This document shows positions 43,092 to 53,195 of a stretch of DNA of 64,000 nucleotides, one piece after another. The first letter of the stretch is position 1. Each line of letters begins with the position of its first letter. Both the position numbers and the translations under genes were made by a program. The stretch is taken from contig QKCJ01000036.1 in NCBI GenBank assembly GCA_003245715.1, forward strand, positions 23,542 through 87,541, read 5' to 3'. The stretch comes from a bacterium. Its GTDB lineage: Bacteria; Planctomycetota; SZUA-567. The notes beneath the pieces are model-generated. The model was not told the origin of the DNA. It made no database searches and saw only the letters and a program-made list of their open reading frames with translations.

Positions 43092-43595
43092 TTAGCGCAC
43101 TTCTGTAATCTTTAATGAAGTGAAACTAATATTTCCAGCAACTCCCTGAAGGCCAAGATTGAGTATTACTTCAGAGCAATCGGCTGGGATGTCAGCAACA
43201 ATTTCATACCCTTTCCATTCAGAAGTTTTTGCCGGGATTTGAGTCGCAATATAATGTTTTTTACCATCGCGGTCGGTAAAGCATATTTGCATCTTTGGGC
43301 CAAACCAATTTTCTTTTGGTTGAGTTATGGCCTCAATCATGATTTTTGCGGAAACCTTGATTTTCTTACCTGAAATTTTCTTGAGATCAAGAACATATTT
43401 CGTTAATGAAGTCTTGGGGAATTCTTGCTTAAAGTTCAGGCAGGTTGTTCCGTCCTTATTGCTAACAGCGATACCTGGACTCCACAATTGGGCAGTCTGA
43501 TTATCAAAATTTGTCTGAAGTAGCGGTTCGTCACACCATGCACTCGAAAAACCAATAAGGCACAGAAGAAAAGTAATAGTGAATACATATTTCAT
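43092..43595 (-). CDS. Secreted CBM-like beta-sandwich protein
   Basis: The 167-aa precursor has a signal peptide (MKYVFTITFLLCLIGFSSAWC) and a beta-rich mature part whose pattern (LDLKKISGKKIKVSAKIMIEAI ... WKGYEIVADIPADCSEVILNLGLQG) resembles the N-terminal carbohydrate-binding sandwich of the next protein, with which it shares the phrases 'QTPANSEVILNLG'-type turns and a final SLKI strand. GGAG is 8 bp before ATG 43595. It follows the large protein by 50 bp on the same strand and probably forms an operon with it. Confidence 0.75.
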   Translation of the reverse strand: MKYVFTITFLLCLIGFSSAWCDEPLLQTNFDNQTAQLWSPGIAVSNKDGTTCLNFKQEFPKTSLTKYVLDLKKISGKKIKVSAKIMIEAITQPKENWFGPKMQICFTDRDGKKHYIATQIPAKTSEWKGYEIVADIPADCSEVILNLGLQGVAGNISFTSLKITEVR

Positions 43596-43645
43596 AATCG
43601 TCTCCATATAGTTAATAAGCGTATAATTTACAGAGTAAAAAATTA

Positions 43646-46600
43646 TTATTTTGTCGAGATTTCAAAGAACACAGTAGCAGCTTCTTTTGTCGTTTTAAAT
43701 GCAAATGTCGCTTTTTCGGCATCCACATTCACCGGTTTAATCTCCATAAGCCGGTTTCCTGAAAAATCAAGCGGATACAATTTCAATTCTTTGGCATTTT
43801 TATTTCTGACCGTAACGGTGAATGAGCCCTTCTGCAGAAGTACAGGCTTTTTGCCGATATTGATTAGAGTGGTCATATTTTCATTTGTAAATTTCATATC
43901 ATTATTCAAAGCGTTAGTTGCAAAAACCAACATCATTCTTTTGGCTTTATAAATAGGTTCTAAACCATCGAGACTCACTACGGCAAGAATTCCCCGATCG
44001 GAGATTTTTTGCACAGTAAATTCTTTTAATGATGCAGTAGTGCCTGCTTCTGCACAAATACCTTGAAGGCGAGGAGTATTTATGCTCATGAAATTACGGG
44101 GGCAGTCAGCAAAAATTTCATGGTTTGCCGATTCAAATATTGTTGTCCCATTGCTGGTATTTGATTCTGAAAGGATTCCTTCAGTTTTAAGCGCCTTAAT
44201 CCACTTTTCTGCCGCTTGTTTTGCATTGTCAATAGTTTGAGAAAACCCTGCGTCACTTACATAAACCGAACTGGTTTCTGTAAGCTTAAAGCGGACACTG
44301 TCCTTACTATTATTTTCTTTTTTCGTTTCCTGTGTCATACACATGATATCTGTTCCAACGATAAGGGATAGCAATGACAAGTCTGTTGACAATGCTCCCA
44401 GAAGTCCATTTTTGGCAAAGACATCTTTCTCGTTAACCTCTACATGCACATTAGTTGGCAGTTGTGAAACATCACCCCGGCAAAAGAGGAAGAAGGTCAG
44501 ATATTCCGAAGCGACAGCAATCGGGTCTATATGGTTTGCAAAAGATAATATTTTCGTGTCATCGTTAAATCGGACAGGCATGCCATGCGTTGTCAGTACA
44601 TCAAACCCCTGCAGTGCGCCATATCCTCCGACGACAAAAGCTTGTTCATAGCGGTATTGATTCCAGAATACAAGATTGTGTTCTGTCACAACCAGAGGTT
44701 TTCCCGATAAGCGTATGCCCATGTAATCCCGGAATATTTTCATTCTCTGTTCAATGGCACTTTTCTGTGATATGGATGAACCGGGCATTATCCAATCTGA
44801 CGGATGTGCGTGATAAGAGTTCATTGCAATAAACGGCAGATCTTTTCTAACCATATTATAGTACATATTTTTGCCGCAGTTGTAGGCTGTAACAGGTCCG
44901 GGGTAGCCGAGTTGTTTCATTGTTTCGGTATACCATTTTGCCATGTCGGTCTCGGTCTGGCGCATAAAGAGGGCAACATCTTCGTTATCGGGTAATCGTG
45001 AGGGCATTGTAAAGCATGGAATATCATCAAAGGAATTGAATTTGTCGGCCTTAGCGCCCCAAACTTTCTTTAATTCTTCAATTGACCGGTACTGTTTTTT
45101 GAGAAAAGAGCGCCAGGCAGGAAGAACAATCTGCGGGTCAAACTTCCGCCAGAATCCATACTCCTGTTCATTGTAGGCAACTGCCATGGAAATTACCGGA
45201 TCATCTATAAGGCGGATACCTGTATAAGGGTTCACGCGGCACAATAATTTACGAACACCTTCCCGCCAGTTCTCGCGAATTTTGTCATCAAAAAATATTC
45301 GATACTTAAATGATTTTTTCGGGTCATTATTTTCTTTTACATATATATTGCCTGCCGTATAACCAATCCAGCTGGACATCAGATCAATATTCAGGTACAG
45401 GCCATTTTCGCGCATGTAATAAACCAGATAGTCAAACATGTCCAACGCTTTAGGATTAAGTTCTCCATCCTGCTTCATCCCTTTGAGAAGAGCCATGTCA
45501 AAAAAATGGGTACGAATCATATTATAACCGCGCGTACGGCATTCTTTTACCAGCTGTTCAATTGAGGCATGATCTTTAAAGTCTTCAATTCCTTCACCCT
45601 GATCGTTAAAGCGGGGAGTAATAGTACACGCAAGGAAACGTATGGCCTTTTCCGGATCATTTGCAAAAGCAAAATGCCCCTGAGTGTTTATTACAACTCT
45701 TCCTGTCTCAGATACTTTTCTTACAGGTTTGAAATTACTGCGGTCAAGGGCAGAACCGGGAGTAACCGAACATATCGGATTGGAGACCAGTGGAAACCAT
45801 GTACTGTTTTCAGTAATTGTAAAAACTTCAGAACGCGGCAATGCCCAATTTTCTCCGGTAAGGGTAGCGCCAAGAATAAGCCACATTGAATGAGTGCTGG
45901 TGTTAAAGGTAATTTTTGCTATATTGTTAAGATTGGCGTTAAGAGGGAATTTTGAAATATATACCCCTGCACTCTGGCCTTTGGGTGTAGTTGTGGAAAT
46001 GGCGGTATAGCCATTACGTAACGGCATGACTTTGTAAAACCATTCGCCAACATCATGTCCTAGAGTAACCGGTATACTCTGGCTATTGCCGGTTATATCG
46101 GTCAAGGTTATCGTCCCTACAGTTTTTTCTGTAGGAGAAGTCCATGCGGCGCTATGCATTATATACAGGTTTTTCGCGCGGATACTTTCAACGGGGATTT
46201 CAACACTGGCGGGAGCTTTGCGAAGGTGCGCATTTTGCATGGTAAGAATACCTTTACCTTCTGTTTGCACATAGATAGGGATTCCGGAAAAGACCCTCCG
46301 CCTCAGTGCGTTTTCAAATACCCTGCCATCCTGCTGTGGTCCCTGGTCTGTCCAGCCTCCCTGCCCGTCATTTTCCTTGTCATCACGCAAGCCCATATTT
46401 GCTGATTCAGACAAATTAACCGATTCGCCAAGACGCTCAATATGTAAATTACGAACTTTCATGGTACCGGCAGAATCCTGAAAACCAATATTCAGAAGTG
46501 CAGAGTCCAGATCCTGCGGAACAACCGTGACCGCATTAACTTTACGCCATGGGAAATCACCTGACGGGATCATCAAGTCCAACCATGATTTTTTATTTTT

Positions 46601-46921
46601 CGCTGTAAAGGTAAATTGAATTTTCGCGCCATGGTAAGGGCTCTTTCGATTGTCGTCACGGATACCTATCCCCATAACCTCGCATTCCACACGAATAACC
46701 TTGCCGGCAAGCTGGTTTGGTTGGAAGTCCTTGCTGATTCCTTTCATGCCGCTTGTCAGATTTTCGGATTTTACCAGCAAAACACCATCATCAACAACGA
46801 TATTGCCTTTCCAGTCATTCATTGTCGTAATGGAAGAAAGAGGATTTGTATAAATTTGATCAGCGTAAAGCATGGTTGAAAAAAATGATGTGATAAAAAT
46901 AATGATAATGATCTGCCTCAT
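43646..46921 (-). CDS. Large secreted glycosidase-like protein (clan GH-A type)
   Basis: The 1091-aa precursor carries a signal peptide (MRQIIIIIFITSFFSTMLYA). Residues about 25-170 look like a carbohydrate-binding sandwich. The TIM barrel lies near 430-800: MIRTHFFDMALLKGM, YLNIDLMSS, AVAYNEQEYGFWRKF (near 580, with the Asn-Glu acid/base pair typical of clan GH-A) and PLVVTEHNLVFW (near 745, the likely nucleophile Glu). The rest is beta-rich. Substrate unknown; GH5-like or GH42-like families fit best. A GAGACTATAATATG leader gives a fair SD. Transcribed with the 43092 gene downstream. Confidence 0.8.
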   Translation of the reverse strand: MRQIIIIIFITSFFSTMLYADQIYTNPLSSITTMNDWKGNIVVDDGVLLVKSENLTSGMKGISKDFQPNQLAGKVIRVECEVMGIGIRDDNRKSPYHGAKIQFTFTAKNKKSWLDLMIPSGDFPWRKVNAVTVVPQDLDSALLNIGFQDSAGTMKVRNLHIERLGESVNLSESANMGLRDDKENDGQGGWTDQGPQQDGRVFENALRRRVFSGIPIYVQTEGKGILTMQNAHLRKAPASVEIPVESIRAKNLYIMHSAAWTSPTEKTVGTITLTDITGNSQSIPVTLGHDVGEWFYKVMPLRNGYTAISTTTPKGQSAGVYISKFPLNANLNNIAKITFNTSTHSMWLILGATLTGENWALPRSEVFTITENSTWFPLVSNPICSVTPGSALDRSNFKPVRKVSETGRVVINTQGHFAFANDPEKAIRFLACTITPRFNDQGEGIEDFKDHASIEQLVKECRTRGYNMIRTHFFDMALLKGMKQDGELNPKALDMFDYLVYYMRENGLYLNIDLMSSWIGYTAGNIYVKENNDPKKSFKYRIFFDDKIRENWREGVRKLLCRVNPYTGIRLIDDPVISMAVAYNEQEYGFWRKFDPQIVLPAWRSFLKKQYRSIEELKKVWGAKADKFNSFDDIPCFTMPSRLPDNEDVALFMRQTETDMAKWYTETMKQLGYPGPVTAYNCGKNMYYNMVRKDLPFIAMNSYHAHPSDWIMPGSSISQKSAIEQRMKIFRDYMGIRLSGKPLVVTEHNLVFWNQYRYEQAFVVGGYGALQGFDVLTTHGMPVRFNDDTKILSFANHIDPIAVASEYLTFFLFCRGDVSQLPTNVHVEVNEKDVFAKNGLLGALSTDLSLLSLIVGTDIMCMTQETKKENNSKDSVRFKLTETSSVYVSDAGFSQTIDNAKQAAEKWIKALKTEGILSESNTSNGTTIFESANHEIFADCPRNFMSINTPRLQGICAEAGTTASLKEFTVQKISDRGILAVVSLDGLEPIYKAKRMMLVFATNALNNDMKFTNENMTTLINIGKKPVLLQKGSFTVTVRNKNAKELKLYPLDFSGNRLMEIKPVNVDAEKATFAFKTTKEAATVFFEISTK

Positions 46922-47038
46922 ATTATAGTCTCCTTTGTTCGGTGAAATTATTTATAACAAGCCCCTACCTACCGTCATTTTATTGATGGTAAAAAAGGAT
47001 TGATAAACCAAAAGATAGAATAGCCGCCATTTTAATGT

Positions 47039-47815
47039 TTACGGAGCCCTGCCAGGTTGACCGTTATAGTCGCCCTCTCCCCAGAAATATCGTTCGGGAT
47101 AAATTGCCGGATCTCCAGTGGTTGTTGGAATTGTTCCGTAATTTTGTGTTGTAACATGTCCGTCATACCAGGCAACATTTACGCTGCCGTTGTGTCGCCA
47201 GGCATTAATATTCTCAGGTAAAGTCAACGCGTTATATGCCACCGCCGCCGTGGGCGTAGTCCCCTGATCGGGGTTATTAATTTCACGATAGCCGTCAAAA
47301 AAAACGCCACGACTTGAAGGCTTGCGTGTCCGAGACGCACGACCATAACCCGCAGTCATGTGAATATTAATCGTATAATCAATACTTAAGCGGATATTCG
47401 CACCAATATCTGGAACTGAGGTTGGGCAGTCAAAAGGAGAACGGGGTACAGAAGCATTAGTTGAAGACCAATCTCCGGTGCGAAAAACAATTTTATTTCC
47501 CGGGGTTTTATTCGCATACAGTGCATAAAGGTTATCAGCCCAGTAAACTGCCCCTGCAGATCTGACATTCGGCGGTAAATAACCATTATAGGCCTCAGAA
47601 TATTGTGTAGAAATCAAAGAAATTTGTTTTAAATTATTTGTACACATAACACTTCGTGCGCTTTCCAGAGACTGCTGTAGAGTTGGCATCAGCATTGAAG
47701 CTAAAATGCCGATTATTGCAACAACAACCAGCATTTCAATCAAAGTAAATTCAGCCGAAGATGTCGACATTCTGAAACCAGCCACGGCCCTGTTTTTTCG
47801 CACAGACATTTTCAT
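47039..47815 (-). CDS. H-X9-DG type pseudopilin
   Basis: Type II secretion/type IV pilin-like protein, 258 aa. FTLIEMLVVVAIIGILASMLMP near residue 23 is the prepilin helix, with Glu5 intact; the residue before the Phe is Glu (SAEFTLIE) rather than Gly. The C-terminal beta part ends with H-NGSVNVAWY-DG, the H-X9-DG motif of PVC-group pseudopilins. GAGGAAAATGCT precedes the ATG; another start 6 bp later is possible. It lies between the large secreted glycosidase-like gene and the barrel-like gene, on the same strand as both, which suggests a role in exporting or displaying them. Confidence 0.88.
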   Translation of the reverse strand: MKMSVRKNRAVAGFRMSTSSAEFTLIEMLVVVAIIGILASMLMPTLQQSLESARSVMCTNNLKQISLISTQYSEAYNGYLPPNVRSAGAVYWADNLYALYANKTPGNKIVFRTGDWSSTNASVPRSPFDCPTSVPDIGANIRLSIDYTINIHMTAGYGRASRTRKPSSRGVFFDGYREINNPDQGTTPTAAVAYNALTLPENINAWRHNGSVNVAWYDGHVTTQNYGTIPTTTGDPAIYPERYFWGEGDYNGQPGRAP

Positions 47816-47863
47816 AGCATTTTCCTCATAAGCATGGAGCAGACGTCATTATCAAAGCTAATT

Positions 47864-49099
47864 CTAGAGCAGTCCCCGATTTCTGGCAAGGTAATAAGCG
47901 CATAAAATATTCACTAATGCTCCCGAAGTATGTTTTGTGTAATCAGGTACCATTGCGGCCTCGGAAAATTTCTTGGCAAAGTCCATATCCGGAGTAAAGC
48001 CATCAGCAAGCAGCATTGAGGTAATCATATTCCCTGGGGCGCGAATTCTTTCAAAAGTCTCCTTGAATTCTTCAGACTCCTCACCTTTGAGATAAATCTT
48101 TTCACCATAAAGAGCGGTTGAGTTGTCCTCAAATAATTGAATTGTGAATTTACCAGCATTACGCCAGGCATGTGCAAGCGGCTGCCAACTTCCACTATAA
48201 TCTTTTAGCCGCGGGAAATGATACTCTAAAGTTTGTCTTTGGGCAATCTCTGAAATGGTCTTCATCAACGAACGCATTCGCCGGCAATGCCCTTCGTCAG
48301 TTTCAACTGAACAACAGAGAGCAAGAGAAACTTGCATCTGACTTAATTCAATATGCCACCATGGTTTTGTTCTTTCACGCATCCGTTCAGAAACTTCAAG
48401 CGCATCCGAAAAATATTTATTATATAGATCTTCAAAACGTTTCGCATGACCAGTGTCAAATGCCGCGGCAAAAAACATCGGCAGCCTGAGCGCTTCATGC
48501 GATTTTATGCCGATCATTTTAAGGTGCATCCCCGGTTGACCATCCAGACGTCCGAGGTTAAATTGGCTGGCATCGTTCATACATGACTCAGCATAATCAG
48601 CTACATCTCTTAGCAGACCTTTAATTTCCTCTTTTTGCTGGTCAGTAACAAATTCAGAATTAAAGAAACGCCATAAGCCATAAACATACAAAGTAAACTG
48701 ATCCCGGGATGATTCAATATAGCAGGAACAATTGTCTACTGGAGAATATCCTCTGACAACATAACCGCGTTTGCTGTGAACTGTAGCACAATTTACCATT
48801 CCCCGGTACAGTGCTTGCGCAAAGTCCCTGCACTCATTAAACGTTTCCGGCTCTGATTTTGCTCTTTGAATGCAAAGCTCAATCGCAAAGCCAGCATTAA
48901 GCATACAATCTTCCATGCCAGTTGCATAACCGTGAGGATTCGGTACAGATAACCTAATTTCTTCAGGCGTTGGCAAGTGGCTAAACCGTTGGTTATAATC
49001 ATCGCTACTGATTGAATCATAAATCAAATCACTCTCAGCACAGAACAGATTGTTGCGCAGTTGAAGAAATGCAGATTTCATTTTATCATGTAAACCCAT
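47864..49099 (-). CDS. Probable alpha/alpha-barrel protein, carbohydrate locus
   Basis: The 411-aa cytoplasmic protein (no signal peptide) is mainly helical with repeated Trp/His/Asp-containing loops (GYATGMEDCMLNAGF, GYSPVDNCSCYIESSRDQFTLYVYGLW, LGRLDGQPGMHL, SGSWQPLAHAW), the look of an (alpha/alpha)6 barrel as in GH88/GH105-type enzymes or glycan lyases, but I cannot name a family. AAAGAG is 7 bp before ATG 49099; the TTG-initiated longer frame (49138) lacks support. It lies 48 bp upstream of the pseudopilin gene on the same strand. Confidence 0.7.
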   Translation of the reverse strand: MGLHDKMKSAFLQLRNNLFCAESDLIYDSISSDDYNQRFSHLPTPEEIRLSVPNPHGYATGMEDCMLNAGFAIELCIQRAKSEPETFNECRDFAQALYRGMVNCATVHSKRGYVVRGYSPVDNCSCYIESSRDQFTLYVYGLWRFFNSEFVTDQQKEEIKGLLRDVADYAESCMNDASQFNLGRLDGQPGMHLKMIGIKSHEALRLPMFFAAAFDTGHAKRFEDLYNKYFSDALEVSERMRERTKPWWHIELSQMQVSLALCCSVETDEGHCRRMRSLMKTISEIAQRQTLEYHFPRLKDYSGSWQPLAHAWRNAGKFTIQLFEDNSTALYGEKIYLKGEESEEFKETFERIRAPGNMITSMLLADGFTPDMDFAKKFSEAAMVPDYTKHTSGALVNILCAYYLARNRGLL

Positions 49100-49361
49100 T
49101 GCGTACTCTTTTTCATTCAATAGCGTCTGAATAATCAAAACTGAAACATAAAATAATACAAGATTTATTATTTGCTTGAAAATGTCTTTATATTTGAAAA
49201 AACATTATTTTAATTCGCATTAGCAAACAAAGGCGATAAAATAATTATATTATATATATTCGCGTAGGCAACATCGTTTTTTGCCAAAATTTATTTTGAA
49301 AGTTACTATTTATATTTGCAATATTATCATCAGCTAAACTTGGTTTACAGGTATTCACAAT

Positions 49362-49508
49362 ATGAGGAAACTAATTAATAGTGATATCATCGCAGGTTTA
49401 ATGCCGACGATCCAAAAAAGTGATAATACGGTAAAATATTATTCACCAGGCGAGATAGAAAAATGTTCAGTCGTTTGTCACCAAAACAATACAGAAAAAA
49501 CAAAGTAA
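49362..49508 (+). CDS. Small ORF of 48 codons, uncertain
   Basis: A short frame (MRKLINSDIIAGLMPTI at its start) just upstream of the GH3 gene. No strong SD (AGG at about 10 bp) and no family; it could be a relic of a regulator or a leader. The surrounding 49100-49361 and 49509-49555 stretches are AT-rich with no other feature. Confidence 0.3.
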   Translation: MRKLINSDIIAGLMPTIQKSDNTVKYYSPGEIEKCSVVCHQNNTEKTK

Positions 49509-49555
49509 TCATTTAACTTTTTTTATACGTATCTTTTTATGAATATGGATTTAAT

Positions 49556-51805
49556 ATGAAAAATATGATTTATAAAGACCCCGCAAGACCGGTTGATGAA
49601 CGAGTTGAAGATTTGCTTGGCAGAATGACTCTTGAGGAAAAAGTCGGGCAGCTTATGCAGCTTGATGGCGCTCGTAGTGACCTTGATGAATTGATTAACC
49701 GCAAACATATCGGCTCGCTTCTGCATATTCAAAATGAAGCTGCCGCAAAGGCGATGGACATGGCTGCGCAGACACGCCTGGCTATTCCAATTCTTTTTGG
49801 TGATGATTGTATACACGGACATTCGTTTCATTCTGGAGCAACGATATTTCCAACCCAGCTTGCCCAGGCTGCCAGTTGGAACACAGAACTTATTGAAGAG
49901 GCCGCAAGGATAACCGCGCGGGAAGTCCGGCTGACCGGGCTTAAGTGGACATTTTCACCTGTCTTGTGTCTTACACGCGATCTGCGTTGGGGGCGGGTGG
50001 GCGAGACTTTTGGTGAAGACCCATTTCTGGTTGGCGAGTTTGCAGCTGCGATGATTCGTGGCTATCAAGGTAAAGGACTTGATGATCCAGAATCCATTAT
50101 GGCTACGGCAAAGCATTATGCAGGATATTCTGAAACGCAGGGAGGGCGAGATGCTTCAGAGGCAGACCTTTCGCGCCGGAAGTTACGCAGCTTTTTTCTA
50201 CCGCCGTTTGAGCGCGCTGCTCGTGAAGGATGTATGGCATTTATGACGGGCTACCAATCAATTGAAGGAGTGCCTACTACAGCTAACCGGTGGCTGTTGG
50301 TTGATGTCTTAAAAGACGAGTGGGGCTTTGAAGGTGTTTTGGTAACTGACTGGGATAATGTAGGGCGTATGCAGTGGGAACAGAAAATATGTGCGACACT
50401 TAAAGAAGCAGCAGCCTTGGCCATTAAGAGTGGTAATGATCTTATGATGTCTACCCCCGGATTTTTTGAGGCTGCTCAGGAGGCTGTAAATGAAGGTCTT
50501 GTGACGGAAAATGAAATCGATGCAATTGTGCGGCGTCTTTTGAAATTGAAATTCAGACTGGGCTTATTCGAAGATCCTGGAAAACCTGACATAGAAAAAC
50601 AAAAGTTTATTATTGGTTGCGAAGACCACCGGAAGGTTAATCTTCAACTTGCCCGTGAGTCTCTGGTACTTTTAAAAAATGACGGTACTCTCCCACTGGA
50701 TGCTGATAAGCCACTTAAAATTGCAGTCATCGGTCCTAACGCCGATAGTCAGCATGAACTGCTTGGTGACTGGGCTGGGGCAAGTGGCCAGATTGAATGG
50801 ATTCGTGACGGTCATCCACGTGAATGTCATAAAACAGTTCTTGATGGTATCCGTGATATTGCTCCTGCAGGCAGTGAAATTATTTATGCCAGGGGCGCAG
50901 ACATTGCAATTGATAAGGAAGATGAATCTATAAATAATTATGATGATGGTCAGGTTAAAAAGAAACATCGTGTTCTGGCTAAGCCTTGCTCTGAAATGAT
51001 CGCTCAAGCAGTAAAGGCTGTTGATTCATCTGATGTGGTTGTTCTGGTGGTTGGCGATTGCAGTTTACTTTTTGGTGAATGCCGTTCAACAGCAACACTT
51101 GAATTGCAGGGTGGACAGATTGAGTTGGCCAAGGCGATTGCTGCAACCGGTAAGCCGATGATAGTAGTTATGCTTAACAGCAAACCTCTGGTTCTACCTA
51201 AAGCGATTCAGGAATCAGCAGCAATCATCGAAGCGTTCAATCCGGGTATGCAGGGCGGCACCGCTATTGCAGAAGCAATATTCGGCAAGATAAATCCATG
51301 TGGCAAGCTTACAGTTTCCTTCCCATATCACGTTGGTCAGCAACCGATATATTATTCACAGGTTCGTGGTCAGCACGGTGATCGTTATGCTGATATGACA
51401 CAAAGTCCGATGTTTGCCTTTGGTGAAGGTCTGAGTTATACAACTTATGAGTATTCAAACTTAAGAATTCTTAATCCTGAGGTCTGTTTAAATGATATAT
51501 TAAAATTCGAAGTTACTGTTAAGAATACAGGCAGTCGTGATGGTGTAGAAATTATTCAGGTGTATGTCAGTGACCTTGTAACTTCCGCAACGTGGGTTAA
51601 TCATGAACTTAAAGCATATAAGCGTGTTCCGCTTAAAAGTCATGAAAGTAAAACCATTTGCTTTGAGCTTCCTGTCCATGAATTAACAATGGTTAATGCA
51701 GAAGGAAAGCGAATCGTTGAGCTTGGTGATTTTGAACTCCAGGTTGGTCCAAATTCACGAGAACAAAATTTACTCAAGCAAATTTTCGCTGTAACAAAAA
51801 GCTAA
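49556..51805 (+). CDS. GH3 family beta-glucosidase-like enzyme
   Basis: The 749-aa enzyme has no signal peptide, so it acts in the cytoplasm on imported oligosaccharides. The GH3 N-terminal barrel shows RVEDLLGRMTLEEKVGQL, GDDCIHGHSF, TFSPVLCLTRDLRWGRVGETFGEDP and the nucleophile Asp265 in VLVTDWDNVG. The GH3 C-terminal domain includes LARESLVLLKNDGTLPL and VLVVGDCSLLFGECRS, and a fibronectin III-like domain ends it (FGEGLSYTTYEYSN ... ELTMVNAEGKRIVELGDFEL). Length and order match typical GH3 enzymes. SD is weak. Single gene, divergent from the 47864 gene. Confidence 0.95.
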   Translation: MKNMIYKDPARPVDERVEDLLGRMTLEEKVGQLMQLDGARSDLDELINRKHIGSLLHIQNEAAAKAMDMAAQTRLAIPILFGDDCIHGHSFHSGATIFPTQLAQAASWNTELIEEAARITAREVRLTGLKWTFSPVLCLTRDLRWGRVGETFGEDPFLVGEFAAAMIRGYQGKGLDDPESIMATAKHYAGYSETQGGRDASEADLSRRKLRSFFLPPFERAAREGCMAFMTGYQSIEGVPTTANRWLLVDVLKDEWGFEGVLVTDWDNVGRMQWEQKICATLKEAAALAIKSGNDLMMSTPGFFEAAQEAVNEGLVTENEIDAIVRRLLKLKFRLGLFEDPGKPDIEKQKFIIGCEDHRKVNLQLARESLVLLKNDGTLPLDADKPLKIAVIGPNADSQHELLGDWAGASGQIEWIRDGHPRECHKTVLDGIRDIAPAGSEIIYARGADIAIDKEDESINNYDDGQVKKKHRVLAKPCSEMIAQAVKAVDSSDVVVLVVGDCSLLFGECRSTATLELQGGQIELAKAIAATGKPMIVVMLNSKPLVLPKAIQESAAIIEAFNPGMQGGTAIAEAIFGKINPCGKLTVSFPYHVGQQPIYYSQVRGQHGDRYADMTQSPMFAFGEGLSYTTYEYSNLRILNPEVCLNDILKFEVTVKNTGSRDGVEIIQVYVSDLVTSATWVNHELKAYKRVPLKSHESKTICFELPVHELTMVNAEGKRIVELGDFELQVGPNSREQNLLKQIFAVTKS

Positions 51806-51830
51806 AACGGTTGTCGATTCCTCATCTTGG

Positions 51831-52126
51831 TTAATGGCATTTGCAGGTATCCTTAACTTTGGATTTAATTTTATTTTTATTAATGTACTTCTGAATAATG
51901 ATGTCAGGTAGTATATTAACGAAATATTTACCATACTTTTTAGGTTTGCCGCTGTGGTTGCAGATTTCACAAATTGAGTTATGATCCAGCCAATTTTTAT
52001 TGAGTAAAAAATTAACAGCCGATTCAAAATTCCAGGCCATAAAACGTAAGCGTCATTGCCTTCCCAAAAGAGCGTTTTAATTGTTAATGTTTCATACGGC
52101 GAAATAACAAAATCATTCTCGGCCAT
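51831..52126 (-). pseudogene. Possible small or frameshifted ORF downstream of yjbQ
   Basis: On the minus strand a frame starting at 52126 (AENDFVISPYETLTIKTLFWEGNDAYV, AGGG 5 bp before ATG) is followed in another frame by NWLDHNSICEICNHSGKPKKYGKYFV, which looks like a real zinc-binding segment. A one-base frameshift near 52040 would join them. Neither part is recognised. It starts 26 bp after the yjbQ stop. Confidence 0.25.
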
Positions 52127-52151
52127 TACTGCCCTAACCAATATAATACCG

Positions 52152-52568
52152 TCACTCCCCAATGATTTTCACCAATAGACGCTTGCGGCGCTTGCCATCG
52201 AATTCATAATAAAAGATATGCTCCCACGGGCCGAGGTGGAGCTGGCCTTCGGTGATAGCTACCACCACTTCCCGTCCCATAATCTGACGTTTCATGTGAG
52301 CGTCGGCATTGTCCTCTGCCCCATTATGCAAATACTGATTATGTGGTTTTTCTGGCGCAAGTTTCTCAAGCCATTTCTCATAATCAGAGTGCAAACCGGA
52401 TTCATTGTCATTGATAAAAACTGAAGCAGTAATATGCATGGCATTTACAAGACATAGACCTTCTTTAACTCCGGATTCTCTGACCAGATTTTCAACTTCT
52501 TGGTGAATAGAGATAATTTGACGGCGTTTCGGTACATTCATCCAAAGCTCTTTAGTTAGTGATTTCAT
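52152..52568 (-). CDS. yjbQ: YjbQ/UPF0047 family protein
   Basis: The 138-aa product is a full-length member of the widely conserved YjbQ family, single-domain proteins with reported thiamine-phosphate-synthase-like side activity and uncertain true role. Family blocks: [27 protein letters not shown], the metal-site-like [17 protein letters not shown], and [33 protein letters not shown] precedes the ATG. Confidence 0.92.
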   Translation of the reverse strand: MKSLTKELWMNVPKRRQIISIHQEVENLVRESGVKEGLCLVNAMHITASVFINDNESGLHSDYEKWLEKLAPEKPHNQYLHNGAEDNADAHMKRQIMGREVVVAITEGQLHLGPWEHIFYYEFDGKRRKRLLVKIIGE

Positions 52569-52928
52569 TTTACTTGTCTCCTTATAAATAATATTCAGCT
52601 ATGATTTTATTTGTTTTGAAAGAGAATTCACTAAAAAAAGTCAGTGTTTTATTTATTGTTATTTTAATTAGTAATACAGATGTACATATTTTCGAAGAAT
52701 AATGTTCATGTCGCGTTGATGTGGTTCGATTATGTAATAAATTATTTTTGAATAATTAATCTATAGAGAAACGAATTTTTATAAAAAGAGAACCAAATTT
52801 AAAAAAGGTTTGTGGACTGAATATAATATGGGAGTAATGTATATAAAATTTTATAAAGATGTAACAATGGATAATGATTTAGAGTGATTTTTTATTTCAC
52901 AGATGAAAAATCAAAGCAACAATTAATA

Positions 52929-52983
52929 ACAGGTACTTCCTGTTTTGTCTGGTAGCTTCCGTTGCTGTGAACAGCGGAGGCTA
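52929..52983 (+). other. Two adjacent hairpins in a long intergenic space
   Basis: AACAGG/CCTGTT at 52929-52945 and a 12-pair stem at 52953-52983 (TAGCTTCCGTTG / CAGCGGAGGCTA, three G-U pairs). There is no T-run. The rest of 52569-53074 is AT-rich with no supported gene. Confidence 0.4.
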
Positions 52984-53074
52984 TAATATTATGAAAGGAT
53001 TTATCTATGATGTGAAAAGATAGTATTAAAGGGTATCAGATTGAAATTTAAAGGAAAAGAAAAGGAATATTATT

Positions 53075-53161
53075 ATGAAAACAATTTATTTAAAGACAAA
53101 ACGAAGGAGCAACTATGTTAACAATGAAAGAATTAAGCGATTTAAAGAAATTATCTGTTAA
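53075..53161 (+). CDS. Small ORF a, 28 codons, basic
   Basis: MKTIYLKTKRRSNYVNNERI begins it; Lys/Arg rich. AAAAGGAAT lies 8-9 bp before the ATG. It overlaps the next small frame, so at most one may be real. Not recognised. Confidence 0.3.
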   Translation: MKTIYLKTKRRSNYVNNERIKRFKEIIC

Positions 53162-53195
53162 AGCTTTGGAGAAATATAGGCGAGTGCAGGATTAA
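53115..53195 (+). CDS. Small ORF b, 26 codons, with strong ribosome-binding site
   Basis: A 26-residue amphipathic, Lys-rich helix (MLTMKELSDLKKLSVKALEK...). GGAG is 6 bp before the ATG, one of the better small-ORF signals here. Function unknown; small regulatory peptide or type I toxin are only guesses. Confidence 0.4.
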   Translation: MLTMKELSDLKKLSVKALEKYRRVQD

